Positions 8,086 to 17,200 of a DNA stretch of 64,000 nt are shown here, in pieces. The first letter of the stretch is position 1, and each line of letters begins with the position of its first letter. Source of the stretch: CAWCPR01 sp963797475 (GTDB lineage Bacteria > Chloroflexota > Anaerolineae > Anaerolineales > UBA4823); NCBI GenBank assembly GCA_963797475.1, contig CAWCPR010000001.1, positions 2,480,001-2,544,000 on the forward strand. Reading direction: 5' to 3'. The translations under genes were made by a program, and so were the position numbers. Below the pieces are notes generated by a model, which saw only the letters and a list, made by a program, of their open reading frames with translations, was not told the origin of the DNA and searched no databases.

Positions 8086-9294
8086 CTAAGAGCGCTGCTG
8101 CCTGCGCCGCCACCAGGCCTGCAGGCGCAGGACTCCGCGCTTCCAGGGAAGCTCGCGGGGCTCCGGCTTCATCTCCGGCTGCGGCCAGGGGTCCAGGTCA
8201 AACATCTTGCGTAAAATGTAACGCCCTAAAAGCTCGAGGGAAGCCAGAACAGGCGCGGCCAATACCAGGCCAACAATCCCGATCAGCCGCGTGGCGATAA
8301 TCGCTGCCACCAGGACTGCGGCCGGATGTACGCCAAGTGTATGTCCCAGGATGCGCGGCCCGATAAAGTTATCGAACACCTGGTCCAGGACCAACGCGCA
8401 GGCTACTACCAGGATGGCGTAATACAGCGGCTGCAGGCCGAAGTAGTTGCTGTTCTGAAAAAAAGCCACCAAAGCCGCCACCGTCCAGGTCGCTAATGGC
8501 CCAACGTACGGGATAAAACGCGCCAGGCCTGCCATTATAGCGATTCCGAGCGCATAGCGCATCCCCAGCACGACCATCAGGAGCGTGTAGCTGACCAGGA
8601 TCAACAGAATGATGATCAACTGGCCGCGTAAGAAGGCGTTCCAAATCTCGCGCAGCTCATTCCCCAGGCGGCGGATGTCGGTGTTGTATCCGGGGATATC
8701 TACTCCAATCACACTGTCCGAAACCTGACTGGCATCTGCGAGCAAGAAGTAAGAAACCAGCATGACGAAGATCCCGTAACCCAGGGTGACGGCGGCGCTG
8801 GAAGCGAAGCTGCTTACCAAACTGCCCACGCGGCCCAATAAAGGCTGGACGGTTGCCAGAAGCTGGTTGGTCAGGGCCTGCAAATCGAATTGCTTAAAGC
8901 TGAATTCAAAAGGGCCAAACCGCAATACCTGGCTGGAAAGGTTGGCTGCCAGCTCGGGCAGGCCGGTAACGAAACGCTGAACCAGGCCAACCAGGCTTTG
9001 CAACTGTTGGGCGACCGCCAGGCCGGTCAACGTGAAGAGCGCGCCTAGAATAATCACCAGGATAAGGTAGACCACGTTAACCGAAGCGCGCCAGGACAGG
9101 TTCGTCACTTTGCTCAACCGGACGGCGACAGGGTGGATTAGATAGGTCAGGATGAACGCCAGGATCAGCGGGCCGATAATCCCTCGAAACTGGACGATCA
9201 GGCCAGCAAAAATAGCGACCACCGTCAAGCCGACGACTAATTTCGTCATCGGCCCCCAGCTCGGGGAAGTTGAGGGAGGAGGAGGCGTTGTCAT
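8086..9294 (-). CDS. AI-2E family transporter (PerM/UPF0118) 1
   Basis: 402 residues with about eight hydrophobic segments, typical of the AI-2E/PerM family: an N-terminal pair, two in the middle (LGYGIFVMLVSYFLLAD), and a C-terminal cluster including the family pattern FIPYVGPLATW and FIGPRILG. A Pro-rich N-terminus precedes the first helix and a basic tail (WRRRQQRS) ends it. Members have been linked to autoinducer-2 export or Na+(Li+)/H+ antiport, but most have no tested substrate. It is the downstream member of a tandem pair of paralogues 13 bases apart. Confidence 0.85.
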   Translation of the reverse strand: MTTPPPPSTSPSWGPMTKLVVGLTVVAIFAGLIVQFRGIIGPLILAFILTYLIHPVAVRLSKVTNLSWRASVNVVYLILVIILGALFTLTGLAVAQQLQSLVGLVQRFVTGLPELAANLSSQVLRFGPFEFSFKQFDLQALTNQLLATVQPLLGRVGSLVSSFASSAAVTLGYGIFVMLVSYFLLADASQVSDSVIGVDIPGYNTDIRRLGNELREIWNAFLRGQLIIILLILVSYTLLMVVLGMRYALGIAIMAGLARFIPYVGPLATWTVAALVAFFQNSNYFGLQPLYYAILVVACALVLDQVFDNFIGPRILGHTLGVHPAAVLVAAIIATRLIGIVGLVLAAPVLASLELLGRYILRKMFDLDPWPQPEMKPEPRELPWKRGVLRLQAWWRRRQQRS

Positions 9295-9307
9295 AATTTA
9301 TTTCCGT

Positions 9308-10465
9308 TCACGAATCGCTCTGGTTTGCCCGGTTTGGGGCCATTTTTCGCCACCATTGCGGATCCGGCGGAGGCAGCAGCGGCGCCACGCTGGCCGGGAA
9401 TGGATCCATATCGAACAGGTTGGCGTAAACGTAGCGGATGATAACCCGTGCGGAGGCGATGGTTGGAGCGGCTATTAAAATGCCCAATACGCCTGCCATT
9501 ACGGCGCCGCTGACGATCCCCAGGATCACCACAACCGGAGGCAAATGGACGCTGCGGCCAATAATGCGCGGGATCAAATAATTCAAGTCAAATTGCTGGT
9601 ACACCAGGTGCAAGCCAATCACCACCAGCATGAAAACCCAGTTGGGAAGCGGCAGCCAGGTTGAACCAGCGAACAAAGCTAACAGAGAGGCTGTTAACAA
9701 CCATACTCCGTGCCCGATGCTGGGCAGGAACTCCAAAATGCCGGCGAAGACCCCCATCGCCAGGGCAAACGGCAGGCCCAGGATAAATCCGACGATAGAG
9801 AAAATGATGGCGACCACAAATGCCAGCACAATCTGGCCGCGAAAAAACGCGCTCCAAATGCGGTTGATCTCTTCGCGCAGGTGGATAAAATCGTCTCGAT
9901 AGGATAGCGGGGCGGCCATCTCAACCCAAATTCGCAGTTGCGGCCCATCCTTGACCAGATAAAACGATACCACCAGGATAAAGATCACCCATACCAGGGA
10001 TGTGATCACATTCAGCACAAAGCCGAGCGTCTGGCCGACAAACGGTTCCAACAACCCTTGCAACGAACCGCTGAGTTGCTGGAAGATCGCATCCACGTCA
10101 ATCACCTGCCCGGCAAAAATGTATTCTTTGCCCAACCAGGATTCGACCCCCAGAAAAATGCGTTGAATATCAAGGTTTAAAGCTCTCGATTGCGCCACCA
10201 ACGGCGGGATGATCACCAGGGGGATGGTGATGAGCAGAATCACCAACAGGAAGTAGGCGCTCAATGTCGCCAGCGTCCGGCTCCTATTAAAACGGCGCTG
10301 AAACAAGTTTACCAATGGCGTGAGCACATAAGCCAGAATTAGCGCCAGGATCAGCGGCGGCAGCACGGCGCTGAAGCGATACAGCAGATAAACGCCGAAA
10401 GCCAGCATCAGCAGGCTGACAACAATTTTTGTGCGCGAGGACCAACGCGGGCGAAATTGTTCCAT
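9308..10465 (-). CDS. AI-2E family transporter (PerM/UPF0118) 2
   Basis: 385 residues, same family and topology as the next gene, including FLPSIGHGVWLLTASLLALF and YLIPRIIGRSVHLPP, with a shared C-terminal pattern (LFDMDPFPASVAP versus MFDLDPWPQPEMKP). The two look like an old tandem duplication. Substrate unknown. First gene of the pair, starting about 140 bases after the terminator-like hairpin of the small membrane protein gene. Confidence 0.85.
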   Translation of the reverse strand: MEQFRPRWSSRTKIVVSLLMLAFGVYLLYRFSAVLPPLILALILAYVLTPLVNLFQRRFNRSRTLATLSAYFLLVILLITIPLVIIPPLVAQSRALNLDIQRIFLGVESWLGKEYIFAGQVIDVDAIFQQLSGSLQGLLEPFVGQTLGFVLNVITSLVWVIFILVVSFYLVKDGPQLRIWVEMAAPLSYRDDFIHLREEINRIWSAFFRGQIVLAFVVAIIFSIVGFILGLPFALAMGVFAGILEFLPSIGHGVWLLTASLLALFAGSTWLPLPNWVFMLVVIGLHLVYQQFDLNYLIPRIIGRSVHLPPVVVILGIVSGAVMAGVLGILIAAPTIASARVIIRYVYANLFDMDPFPASVAPLLPPPDPQWWRKMAPNRANQSDS

Positions 10466-10529
10466 GCCTTCATTCTAGCCGGATTATATTAAATTGGCAA
10501 ATGGAAAAGGGAACCGTAACAATAACCTC

Positions 10530-10577
10530 AAACCCCACTCTTTTGAGTGACAGGCGCCTTCAAATGAAGTGGGGTTT
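10530..10577 (-). terminator. Hairpin downstream of the 68-residue membrane protein gene
   Basis: Perfect 10-base-pair inverted repeat (arms 10530-10539 AAACCCCACT and 10568-10577 AGTGGGGTTT) with a 28-base loop, just past the 10604 stop. There is no long T tract, so it may be a weak terminator or simply a hairpin. Confidence 0.45.
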
Positions 10578-10603
10578 CCCCGCAACGATTGAAAAACTAC
10601 CTT

Positions 10604-10810
10604 TTACCTTAAGATGAACGCCAGGATGACAAGGAGGACAAAGAAGCTGCCCGCCAGCATGGCGATCCGGCGCAAATCATTCAACACGTGCGTGTAATCC
10701 GGGTTGAATTCGCGCTCAAATGTACGTGTGCTGCTGGAAATAACCGACGTCGAATCGACGCGGGGCGAGCTGGATGTCTTGCGTACCTGTCTCTTTGATT
10801 TCTTCGGCAT
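10604..10810 (-). CDS. Small single-pass membrane protein
   Basis: 68 residues from ATG at 10810, chosen because GAAGGAG lies just upstream; a longer form from 10840 is less likely. The first part is basic and Ser/Thr-rich (MPKKSKRQVRKTSSS), followed by a polar stretch FNPDYTHVLNDLRRI and one C-terminal hydrophobic helix (about 48-66), so it is probably tail-anchored. Small proteins of this design (N-terminal basic tail, LNDLRRIA before the helix) are seen repeatedly in Chloroflexota. Function unknown. Confidence 0.65.
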   Translation of the reverse strand: MPKKSKRQVRKTSSSPRVDSTSVISSSTRTFEREFNPDYTHVLNDLRRIAMLAGSFFVLLVILAFILR

Positions 10811-10870
10811 ACATAACTCCTTCAAACTAGATCTTACCACGAAACGCTTGTGGACCTTTACCGGCGCCGG

Positions 10871-11780
10871 CTAACCGCCGCTCTGCAGGCGAGCGGTGAT
10901 GACGATACGCTGGTTATCCTTTAAATAAGGGTAGCACGAAATTAATGTCACGGTCGGCTGCGTCTTGGATGCCATCACGTCCACCCGGGTTGGCTCTACA
11001 ATTTCTTTGTCGACCACGATATAGGCGTAGGAGCGTTCGTTGGTAAAAAGCGTGATCTGATCGCCCGGACTCAGCCGGTCGAGATCTCGGAAGATTTCTC
11101 CAAAAATATCATTATGGGCGGAAAGCACCAGGTTGCCTTTCTCACCCGGGTTAACCGTGCCGGCGTGCTGACCGACGCCTTTCTTTAACTGGTCCCAGCC
11201 ATCCCCCTGAACGACCGGCGCGTCGACATTGATCGCCGGGACCTGGACGCGGATGGCCTGCTCTGGCCCGGGTGTAGGGATGGGGACATTCGCCAGGGTC
11301 TGCACCAAAGGCCTCAGGTGTTCGGGGATCTCCGCTTCATTGAACTGCGTCCCACCGGGGGAGTTGGGTGGGGTGTGCCCGGAAGGGAGCACCACCGCCA
11401 CAATCAGCGGAGTGGGCGTCAGGGTGGGTTGTTCGAGCGCCGAGGCCACTTCCCGGTTCAGCTCCTGGATCAAGTTCAGGCCGTTGAACAAGACAAAGAT
11501 AAAGCCGACGACTGCGCTGACCTCGACCAACAGTAAAAAAGTGTCCAGGATTCGCCTGCCGCGCGAAACGCGGCGTCTCCAGCGGCTCGTCGAGGTCCAC
11601 CAGCGGGCCCGTGCGCCAGCTCTCCAGAGATGGGCGCTCGGCATCCGATGAGACCATAACGACGCGCCCAGAGCGCCGGAAGCGCTCGATGCGATCCTGG
11701 CGCGCAGAGCGGCGCTTTTCCATCAACAGCCAGCGCAGCTCGTCTACTGACAGGTCTTGAACGGATTTTTTCTTGGGCAC
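10871..11780 (-). CDS. Sortase, reading frame broken by a single-base frameshift
   Basis: The N-terminal 70 or so residues (GTG at 11780; KKKSVQDLSVDELRWLL, then LLVDLDEPLETPRFA-like sequence) are in one frame, and the transmembrane helix and catalytic domain (RRILDTFLLLVEV onward) are in another, so about one base is extra near 11545-11562; the total span is 3n+1. The catalytic domain has His in LVLSAHNDIFG, Cys in TLISCYPY and Arg in NQRIVITARL, with a Pro/Thr linker before it. Sortases join or anchor surface proteins. Without correction only a form starting inside the linker (11644) is readable. A TATAAT box lies seven bases before the GTG, suggesting a leaderless mRNA. Confidence 0.8.
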
Positions 11781-11787
11781 GGCTGGG

Positions 11788-11793
11788 ATTATA
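11788..11793 (-). promoter_or_regulatory. -10 box of a probably leaderless sortase transcript
   Basis: TATAAT on the minus strand, seven bases before the GTG at 11780, so transcription would start at or next to the start codon. No good Shine-Dalgarno sequence is present. The -35 region is weak. Confidence 0.5.
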
Positions 11794-11831
11794 CCCCAAC
11801 TCGGGGGTATGGCCCGCCAAAGGCGTGAATT

Positions 11832-12650
11832 TCAGCGCAAAAGGGTTGCGTAATAAATCGCTGCACCCACGTGAATGAACGCGGCTGTGAAAAGCGCCAT
11901 GCCAATCGGGATATGCACGGCATGCCAGAGCGCCAGGAGGCGGCGCGCCATCGCCAGCGAAGCGAGCTGGCGGCGCAGCAAACTCTGGCGTTTGATCAAC
12001 TTCTCAAATTGTTCGATCTGCGTTCTCGAATCGGGATCCAGGCGTTGCTTGGCGACCCACCAATTGACCCGCTGGCGCAGATCCACCAGAGACCGCTCCA
12101 TAATGACAGCCAGCGCATTTTGAGGAACCTCCGGGACCGTAATCAACTGGGGTGCCAGAAGCTGCGCTACTTCTGGGCGGCCGCGCAGCAGGGATTGCAG
12201 CTCAGCTTCGGTCGCAGTGATTTGCGACTCTAACTGGCTGGCCTCGATCTCAACGCCATCTGCCGTGCGTGGCACCGACGTATAAATATAACGGCCGATA
12301 AAACCACTCGCCACCACAACGATCGTGAGCAGCATCACAATTCCCGCCAGGCCGTTGAATTTCCAGGAGCTATGCAGCAGCACCATGTAAGGCCCGACCA
12401 CGCCAGTGAAGATGTGAAAGTCGAGCCAGGCCGCCATACGGCCCCAGCGAGCGCTGCGGCTGCGCTTCCGGAAGGTATAGAGCGTCTCTGTCATCAGCAT
12501 CAAAACGAACCCCAAGATGCCGATCGCGTGGCCAAAAAAATCGCTGGCGTGCGGAATGCCGTCCAGCATGATGATCATGAAAAGGTAGATTATAGAAATG
12601 GAGAGAATGGCGATGAACGCCCACCAGAGCTCACGGCTGTTTCGACGCAT
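11832..12650 (-). CDS. b-type-cytochrome-like membrane protein of the multiheme cytochrome operon
   Basis: 272 residues from ATG at 12650 (MRRNSRELWW), which overlaps the upstream flavoprotein stop by 20 bases. There are four main hydrophobic helices before and one or two after a soluble helical segment of about 100 residues (coiled-coil-like, EIEASQLESQITATEAELQ). Histidines lie in membrane segments (DGIPHASDFFGHAIG, DFHIFTGVVG, MVLLHSS, LWHAVHIPIG, AAFIHVG), spaced as for heme ligation in ferric-reductase or di-heme b-type cytochromes. It probably carries electrons between the membrane and the periplasmic multiheme cytochromes. The family name is uncertain. Confidence 0.7.
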   Translation of the reverse strand: MRRNSRELWWAFIAILSISIIYLFMIIMLDGIPHASDFFGHAIGILGFVLMLMTETLYTFRKRSRSARWGRMAAWLDFHIFTGVVGPYMVLLHSSWKFNGLAGIVMLLTIVVVASGFIGRYIYTSVPRTADGVEIEASQLESQITATEAELQSLLRGRPEVAQLLAPQLITVPEVPQNALAVIMERSLVDLRQRVNWWVAKQRLDPDSRTQIEQFEKLIKRQSLLRRQLASLAMARRLLALWHAVHIPIGMALFTAAFIHVGAAIYYATLLR

Positions 12651-13959
12651 AACGCGGTTTTTCCCTGTCTGCCGCCCAAAATTCGGCGATGATTTCGGCG
12701 ATGGGGGCATTTGGCTGCATCAACTGGTTGCGTATTTCGCTGATATCCATCTGCTCGATGATCATGTGATGCAGCGGCCTGGAAAGGGTCTGGTCCCCCA
12801 TGACGATTGCCCCAATTAAAGTTTGCTCGCCGATCAGGACCCGCAGGCGATTGACTTCGAAATCTGCCTGGGCTGCAATTGCATCCGGCAACTGGCGCCA
12901 GACTTCGCTGTCGCCCCGAGCGATGCCGACCAAATCCATGTCGGTCCCATGGCCAACCCTGCCGATGATCGTTGTCGTCAAGCCTGCCAGCCGGGTGACG
13001 TTAAAAGGTATCAGTTTGGAATAAGGGGTTTCCTGGCCGGCCATATTCAACCCGGCTGCGGTTCCTTGATCGCGAGCCGGCCCCCACAGGCTGTCCAGCA
13101 CATGTTTACCCGTCATAGGATCGTAAACCTGGGCAACATCCCCGGCGGCATAAATATCCGCCTGGCTTGTTTGCATAAATTCATTCACCAGGATGCCCCG
13201 ATCGGTCTGCAACCCGCAATCTACAGCCAGCTCCTTGCGCGCCAGCACGCCAATTGCGATAGCGAGGATGCCGCACTTGATTTGGCGACCATCTTTCGTG
13301 AGCACAGCCTCGACCCGGTCGTGCTTCGTCAATATCTCTGCCAGCTCGGTATGGAAGTGGATCTGCACGCCGTCTTCACGAAGGCGATGCTCCACGATTC
13401 TCAACTCGGTCTCGTCGAGCACGTTGCTCCAATAACGGTCGCCGCGTAAGAAATAATGGGTTTTCACCCCACGGGCGCGCAGGCCTTCGACAATCTCCAG
13501 GGCGGTTATGCCTCCCCCGACCACTACCGCAGCACGCGCTTTGCGGGCCAGCTTGAGGATGCCCATCGCATCCTCGAAATTATCCAACTTCACCACGCCC
13601 TGCGCCTGAATACCTGGGAGCTGGACCTGCGCCGCTTTCGCCCCGGTGGCGATCAACAGGCGGTCGTAATCTAGGCGGGTCCCATTCTCCAGCTCCACGC
13701 GCTGGACCTGGGGGAGGATACGGGAGACGCGAGATTGGATTCGCTGAACGTTCAGGCGGCGGAAATCCCTGTCCGTAAAGGGATACAACTGTTCATCAGG
13801 GACTTCGCCGGTCAGGTAATATGCCAGGCCGGGCCGGGAATAATATCCTTGCGGCTCGTCCCCGATCAGGATGATATTCACTCTCGAGTCCAGGCAGCGG
13901 ATCGCTTCAGCCGCCCCGATCCCGGCAGCCCCTGTGCCAATGATTACAAAGCGATTCAT
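12631..13959 (-). CDS. FAD/NAD(P)-dependent pyridine nucleotide-disulfide-type oxidoreductase
   Basis: 442 residues. An N-terminal FAD-binding Rossmann motif FVIIGTGAAGIGAAEAI, a second dinucleotide motif AVVVGGGITALEIVEGL for NAD(P)H, and the FAD-contacting ADIYAAGDVAQVYD are clear. It resembles rubredoxin/nitrite-reductase-type flavoproteins (the NirB N-terminal family). No redox CxxxxC disulfide is seen in the first domain, so it is probably an NAD(P)H:acceptor oxidoreductase. The gene overlaps the ferredoxin gene by four bases upstream and the b-type-cytochrome-like gene downstream, so it is likely their partner in electron transfer. Confidence 0.88.
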   Translation of the reverse strand: MNRFVIIGTGAAGIGAAEAIRCLDSRVNIILIGDEPQGYYSRPGLAYYLTGEVPDEQLYPFTDRDFRRLNVQRIQSRVSRILPQVQRVELENGTRLDYDRLLIATGAKAAQVQLPGIQAQGVVKLDNFEDAMGILKLARKARAAVVVGGGITALEIVEGLRARGVKTHYFLRGDRYWSNVLDETELRIVEHRLREDGVQIHFHTELAEILTKHDRVEAVLTKDGRQIKCGILAIAIGVLARKELAVDCGLQTDRGILVNEFMQTSQADIYAAGDVAQVYDPMTGKHVLDSLWGPARDQGTAAGLNMAGQETPYSKLIPFNVTRLAGLTTTIIGRVGHGTDMDLVGIARGDSEVWRQLPDAIAAQADFEVNRLRVLIGEQTLIGAIVMGDQTLSRPLHHMIIEQMDISEIRNQLMQPNAPIAEIIAEFWAADREKPRYASKQP

Positions 13960-14228
13960 TCTTCTTTTTCAAAGAGGTTCGTGCGTTCAAACCTTAGAAC
14001 GCCACGCGGGCAGCGCGCCACACATTCCCCACAGGTCAAGCAGTGGCTGTCCTTCACCGGCTCCCCTTCCCAGGCGTGCCGGCGGACGTCGATATTGATC
14101 GGGCAGTAGAAAGAACAGATCCCGCACTGCACGCAGCGGGCTGATTCCGGGACGACATACCCAGTTACCAGCGCCTGCCTGCGCGTCGTTTCTTGTCGGA
14201 ATAAACTTTTCAAATTCATATCTATCAT
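13956..14228 (-). CDS. 2[4Fe-4S] ferredoxin-type electron carrier
   Basis: 90 residues from ATG at 14228 (MIDMNLKSLF), chosen because a longer start at 14270 would overlap the cytochrome gene. Two clusters can be placed: CVQCGICSFYCPI and CLTCGECVARCPRG, each CxxCxxCxxxCP. Such small proteins shuttle electrons between a flavoprotein and membrane or heme partners. It is stop-start coupled (ATGA) to the FAD oxidoreductase downstream and follows the 42-heme cytochrome by 14 bases. Confidence 0.85.
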   Translation of the reverse strand: MIDMNLKSLFRQETTRRQALVTGYVVPESARCVQCGICSFYCPINIDVRRHAWEGEPVKDSHCLTCGECVARCPRGVLRFERTNLFEKEE

Positions 14229-14242
14229 CCAAATCCTCAGAG

Positions 14243-17200
14243 TTAATCCCCATTCCCTCTCGGATGGCACTCCAGGCAGCGTCCGGCGATATTCAAGATA
14301 TTCTCCTCAGCATGTTTCTGCTCGGTCCTTGTCTGATCGTGACAGACATAGCAGTTCACCGAAGTATTCGTGCCCTGATGGCAGCTCGAGCAGTTGCCAT
14401 GTGCATCCCCGTGATTCATTGGGAAGTTATGGCCGTTTACGTCGACGCTGCCCCAATCATTGGTGTTATGACACTGCGAGCACTGTCCGGCCCAGTGATT
14501 CGCGGGGCGGGAATGGCAGGACTGGCAGTCGGTCTGGCCCTGGTGGTTGAAGTTCGCCGGCTGCCAGGCGTTGGTGCTATGGCACAAGGAGCACTGCCCG
14601 GCGTAGTGGTTGGCCGGTTTGTCATTGCTATGGCAGGATTGACAGTCGGTCTGGCCCTGGTGGTTGAAGTTCGCCGGTTGCCATGCGTTGGTGCTATGGC
14701 ACAAGGAGCACTGCCCGGCGTAGTGGTTGGCCGGTTTGTCATTGCTATGGCAGGATTGACAGTCGGTCTGGCCCTGGTGGCTGAAATTGGCCGGCGTCCA
14801 GGCGTTGGTGTTGTGACAGGCTGAGCACTGCCCGGCGTAGTGGTTGGCCGGTTTGTCATTGCTATGGCAGGATTGACAGTCGGTCTGGCCCTGGTGGTTG
14901 AAGTTCGCCGGTTGCCATGCGTTGGTGCTATGGCACAAGGAGCACTGCCCGGCGTAGTGGTTGGCGGGTTTGTCCTTAGTATGGCAAGAGACGCAGTCCG
15001 TCTGGCCCTGGTGGCTGAAATTGGCCGGCGTCCAGGCGTTGGTGTTGTGACAGGCTGAGCACTGACCACTGAAGTGGTTGGCCGGTTTGTCCTTAGTATG
15101 GCAAGAGACGCAGTCCGTCTGGCCCTGGTGGCTGAAATTGGCCGGCGTCCAGGCGTTGGTGTTGTGGCAGGCCGAACACTGACCGCTGAAGTGGTTGGCG
15201 GGCTTATCTTTGGTATGGCAAGAGACGCAGTCGGTCTGGCCCTGGTGGCTGAAATTGGCCGGCGTCCAGGCATTAGTGTTATGACAGGCTGAACACTGCC
15301 CGCTGAAGTGGTTATCGGGCTTATCTTTGGTATGGCAAGAGACGCAGTCGGTCTGGCCCTGGTGATTGAACGTGGCGCCCTTCCAACTGGTGGTGTTGTG
15401 GCAGGTGGAACATTGTCCGCTGTAATGGTTAGCGGGTTTATCTTTGTTGTGACAAGACTGGCAGTCTGTGGCCCCGGCATGGTTGAAGGTGGCGCCTTGC
15501 CAACTGGTCGTCGTATGGCAGGTTGAGCACTGCCCATCGAAGTGATTGGCGGGCTTATCCTTAGTATGGCAGGACAGGCAGTCCGTCTGGCCCTGGTGGT
15601 TAAAGGTCGCGTTCTTCCAGTCGCTGGTATTATGGCAGGTCGAGCACTGCCCGGCGAAATGGTTGGCGGGCTTATCTTTGGTGTGGCAAGACACGCAGTC
15701 CGTCGCCCCGGCGTGATCGAAATTGGCTCCCTGCCAGCTATTGGTGGTATGGCAGGTCGAGCACTGCCCAGCGAAGTGATTGGCAGGCTTATCCTTAGTG
15801 TGGCAGGACAGGCAGTCGGTCTGGCCCTGGTGATTGAAGGTCGCGCTCTTCCAGTCGCTGGTATTATGGCAGGTCGAGCACTGCCCGGCGAAGTGGTTGG
15901 CGGGCTTATCTTTAGTGTGGCAAGACACGCAGTCCGTCGCCTTGGCCGCCTGGTGATCGAAACCGGCGCCGGTCCAACTGTTGGTGTTATGGCATTCAGA
16001 ACACTGCCCGGCGAAGTGGTTGGCTGGTTTATCCTTGGTGTGGCAGGACACGCAGTCTGTCGCCCCGGCAGCTTTGTGGTTGAAATTGGCCGGCCTCCAG
16101 GCGTTTGTGCTGTGGCAGCTTGAACATTGACCATCGTAGTGATTGGCGGGCTTATCCTTGGTATGACAGGACACACAGTCCGTCGCTCCAGCCGCCTGGT
16201 GGTTGAAGGTAGCGTTTTTCCAACCGCTGGTGGTGTGACAGTTCGAGCACTGACCGGCGAAGTGGTTGGCGGGCTTATCCTGGGTGTGGCAAGACACGCA
16301 GTCCGTTGCCTTGGCTGCCTGGTGGTTAAAGCTGGCGTTCTTCCAGGTGCTGGTACTATGGCAAGCAGAGCACTGCCCATCGAAGTGGTTGGCGGGCTTG
16401 TCCTTGGTATGGCAGGATACACAATCCGTCGCCCCGGCAACCTTGTGGTCGAAACTGGCCGGCTTCCAGGCGCTGGTAGAATGGCAGGCCGAACACTGCC
16501 CGTCGAAGTGGTTGGCGGGCTTATCTTTGGTGTGGCAGGATTGGCAGTTTGTCGCGCCAGCGGCCTGGTGGTCGAAATGGACATCCTGCCAGGAATTGGC
16601 GGTATGGCAGGCCACACACGCGCCGGCGAAGTGGTTGGCAGGTTCGTCTTTAGTATGGCAGCCCTCGCACTGGTTTGGCGTGCCGGCATATTTTCCATTG
16701 ATGTGGCAGCTATCGCAAGAAAGATCGGCATGCTGCCCGGTTAGTGGGAAAAATGCGTGCAGCGCACCGGCGCTGCCCGGCGGAAAAGATACCAGGTGCG
16801 GGTCGATTAGTCCGGTGTCAGGTATGGCGCTGCTATCGGATGGCGCGCTCGTCTTCATAACGGATGGCAGCAGAACAGTGTTTAGATCGCCATTCACCAT
16901 GAAGTCGGGCTTTTTCAAGGTTTGGTCTGCAATCCCGATCATCCGGCGCAGCGCGCTAACTTTAGCCTGCATACTGCTGTAAAACTCGGCCGATTCCAGC
17001 GGCGCGACTTTTAGCGCTGACAGAGCCTGATCGACATGATCGACCAATGCTGACAACAGGGGCTTCAGCACCTGCAGGTCATCAACCGAGGCGGCGCTGA
17101 CCGCCATCGTTGCCTGGTCCAGGTTTTCGTTGAGGTACTTAAGGATTTCTACTTCATCCGCAGTGCCTGTAGCAGCCGTCAGGTCACTTACCCGGTGTTC

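Noticed and set aside
14520..15530. CRISPR array
   Set aside because: The 117-base repeats are contiguous, in frame and encode heme motifs; there are no unique spacers.
14264..16744. Long open frames opposite and in another frame of the 42-heme cytochrome gene, up to 764 codons
   Set aside because: They are shadows: a repeated 117-base unit without stops in one frame keeps other frames open too. Their translations are low-complexity and contain no known domain.
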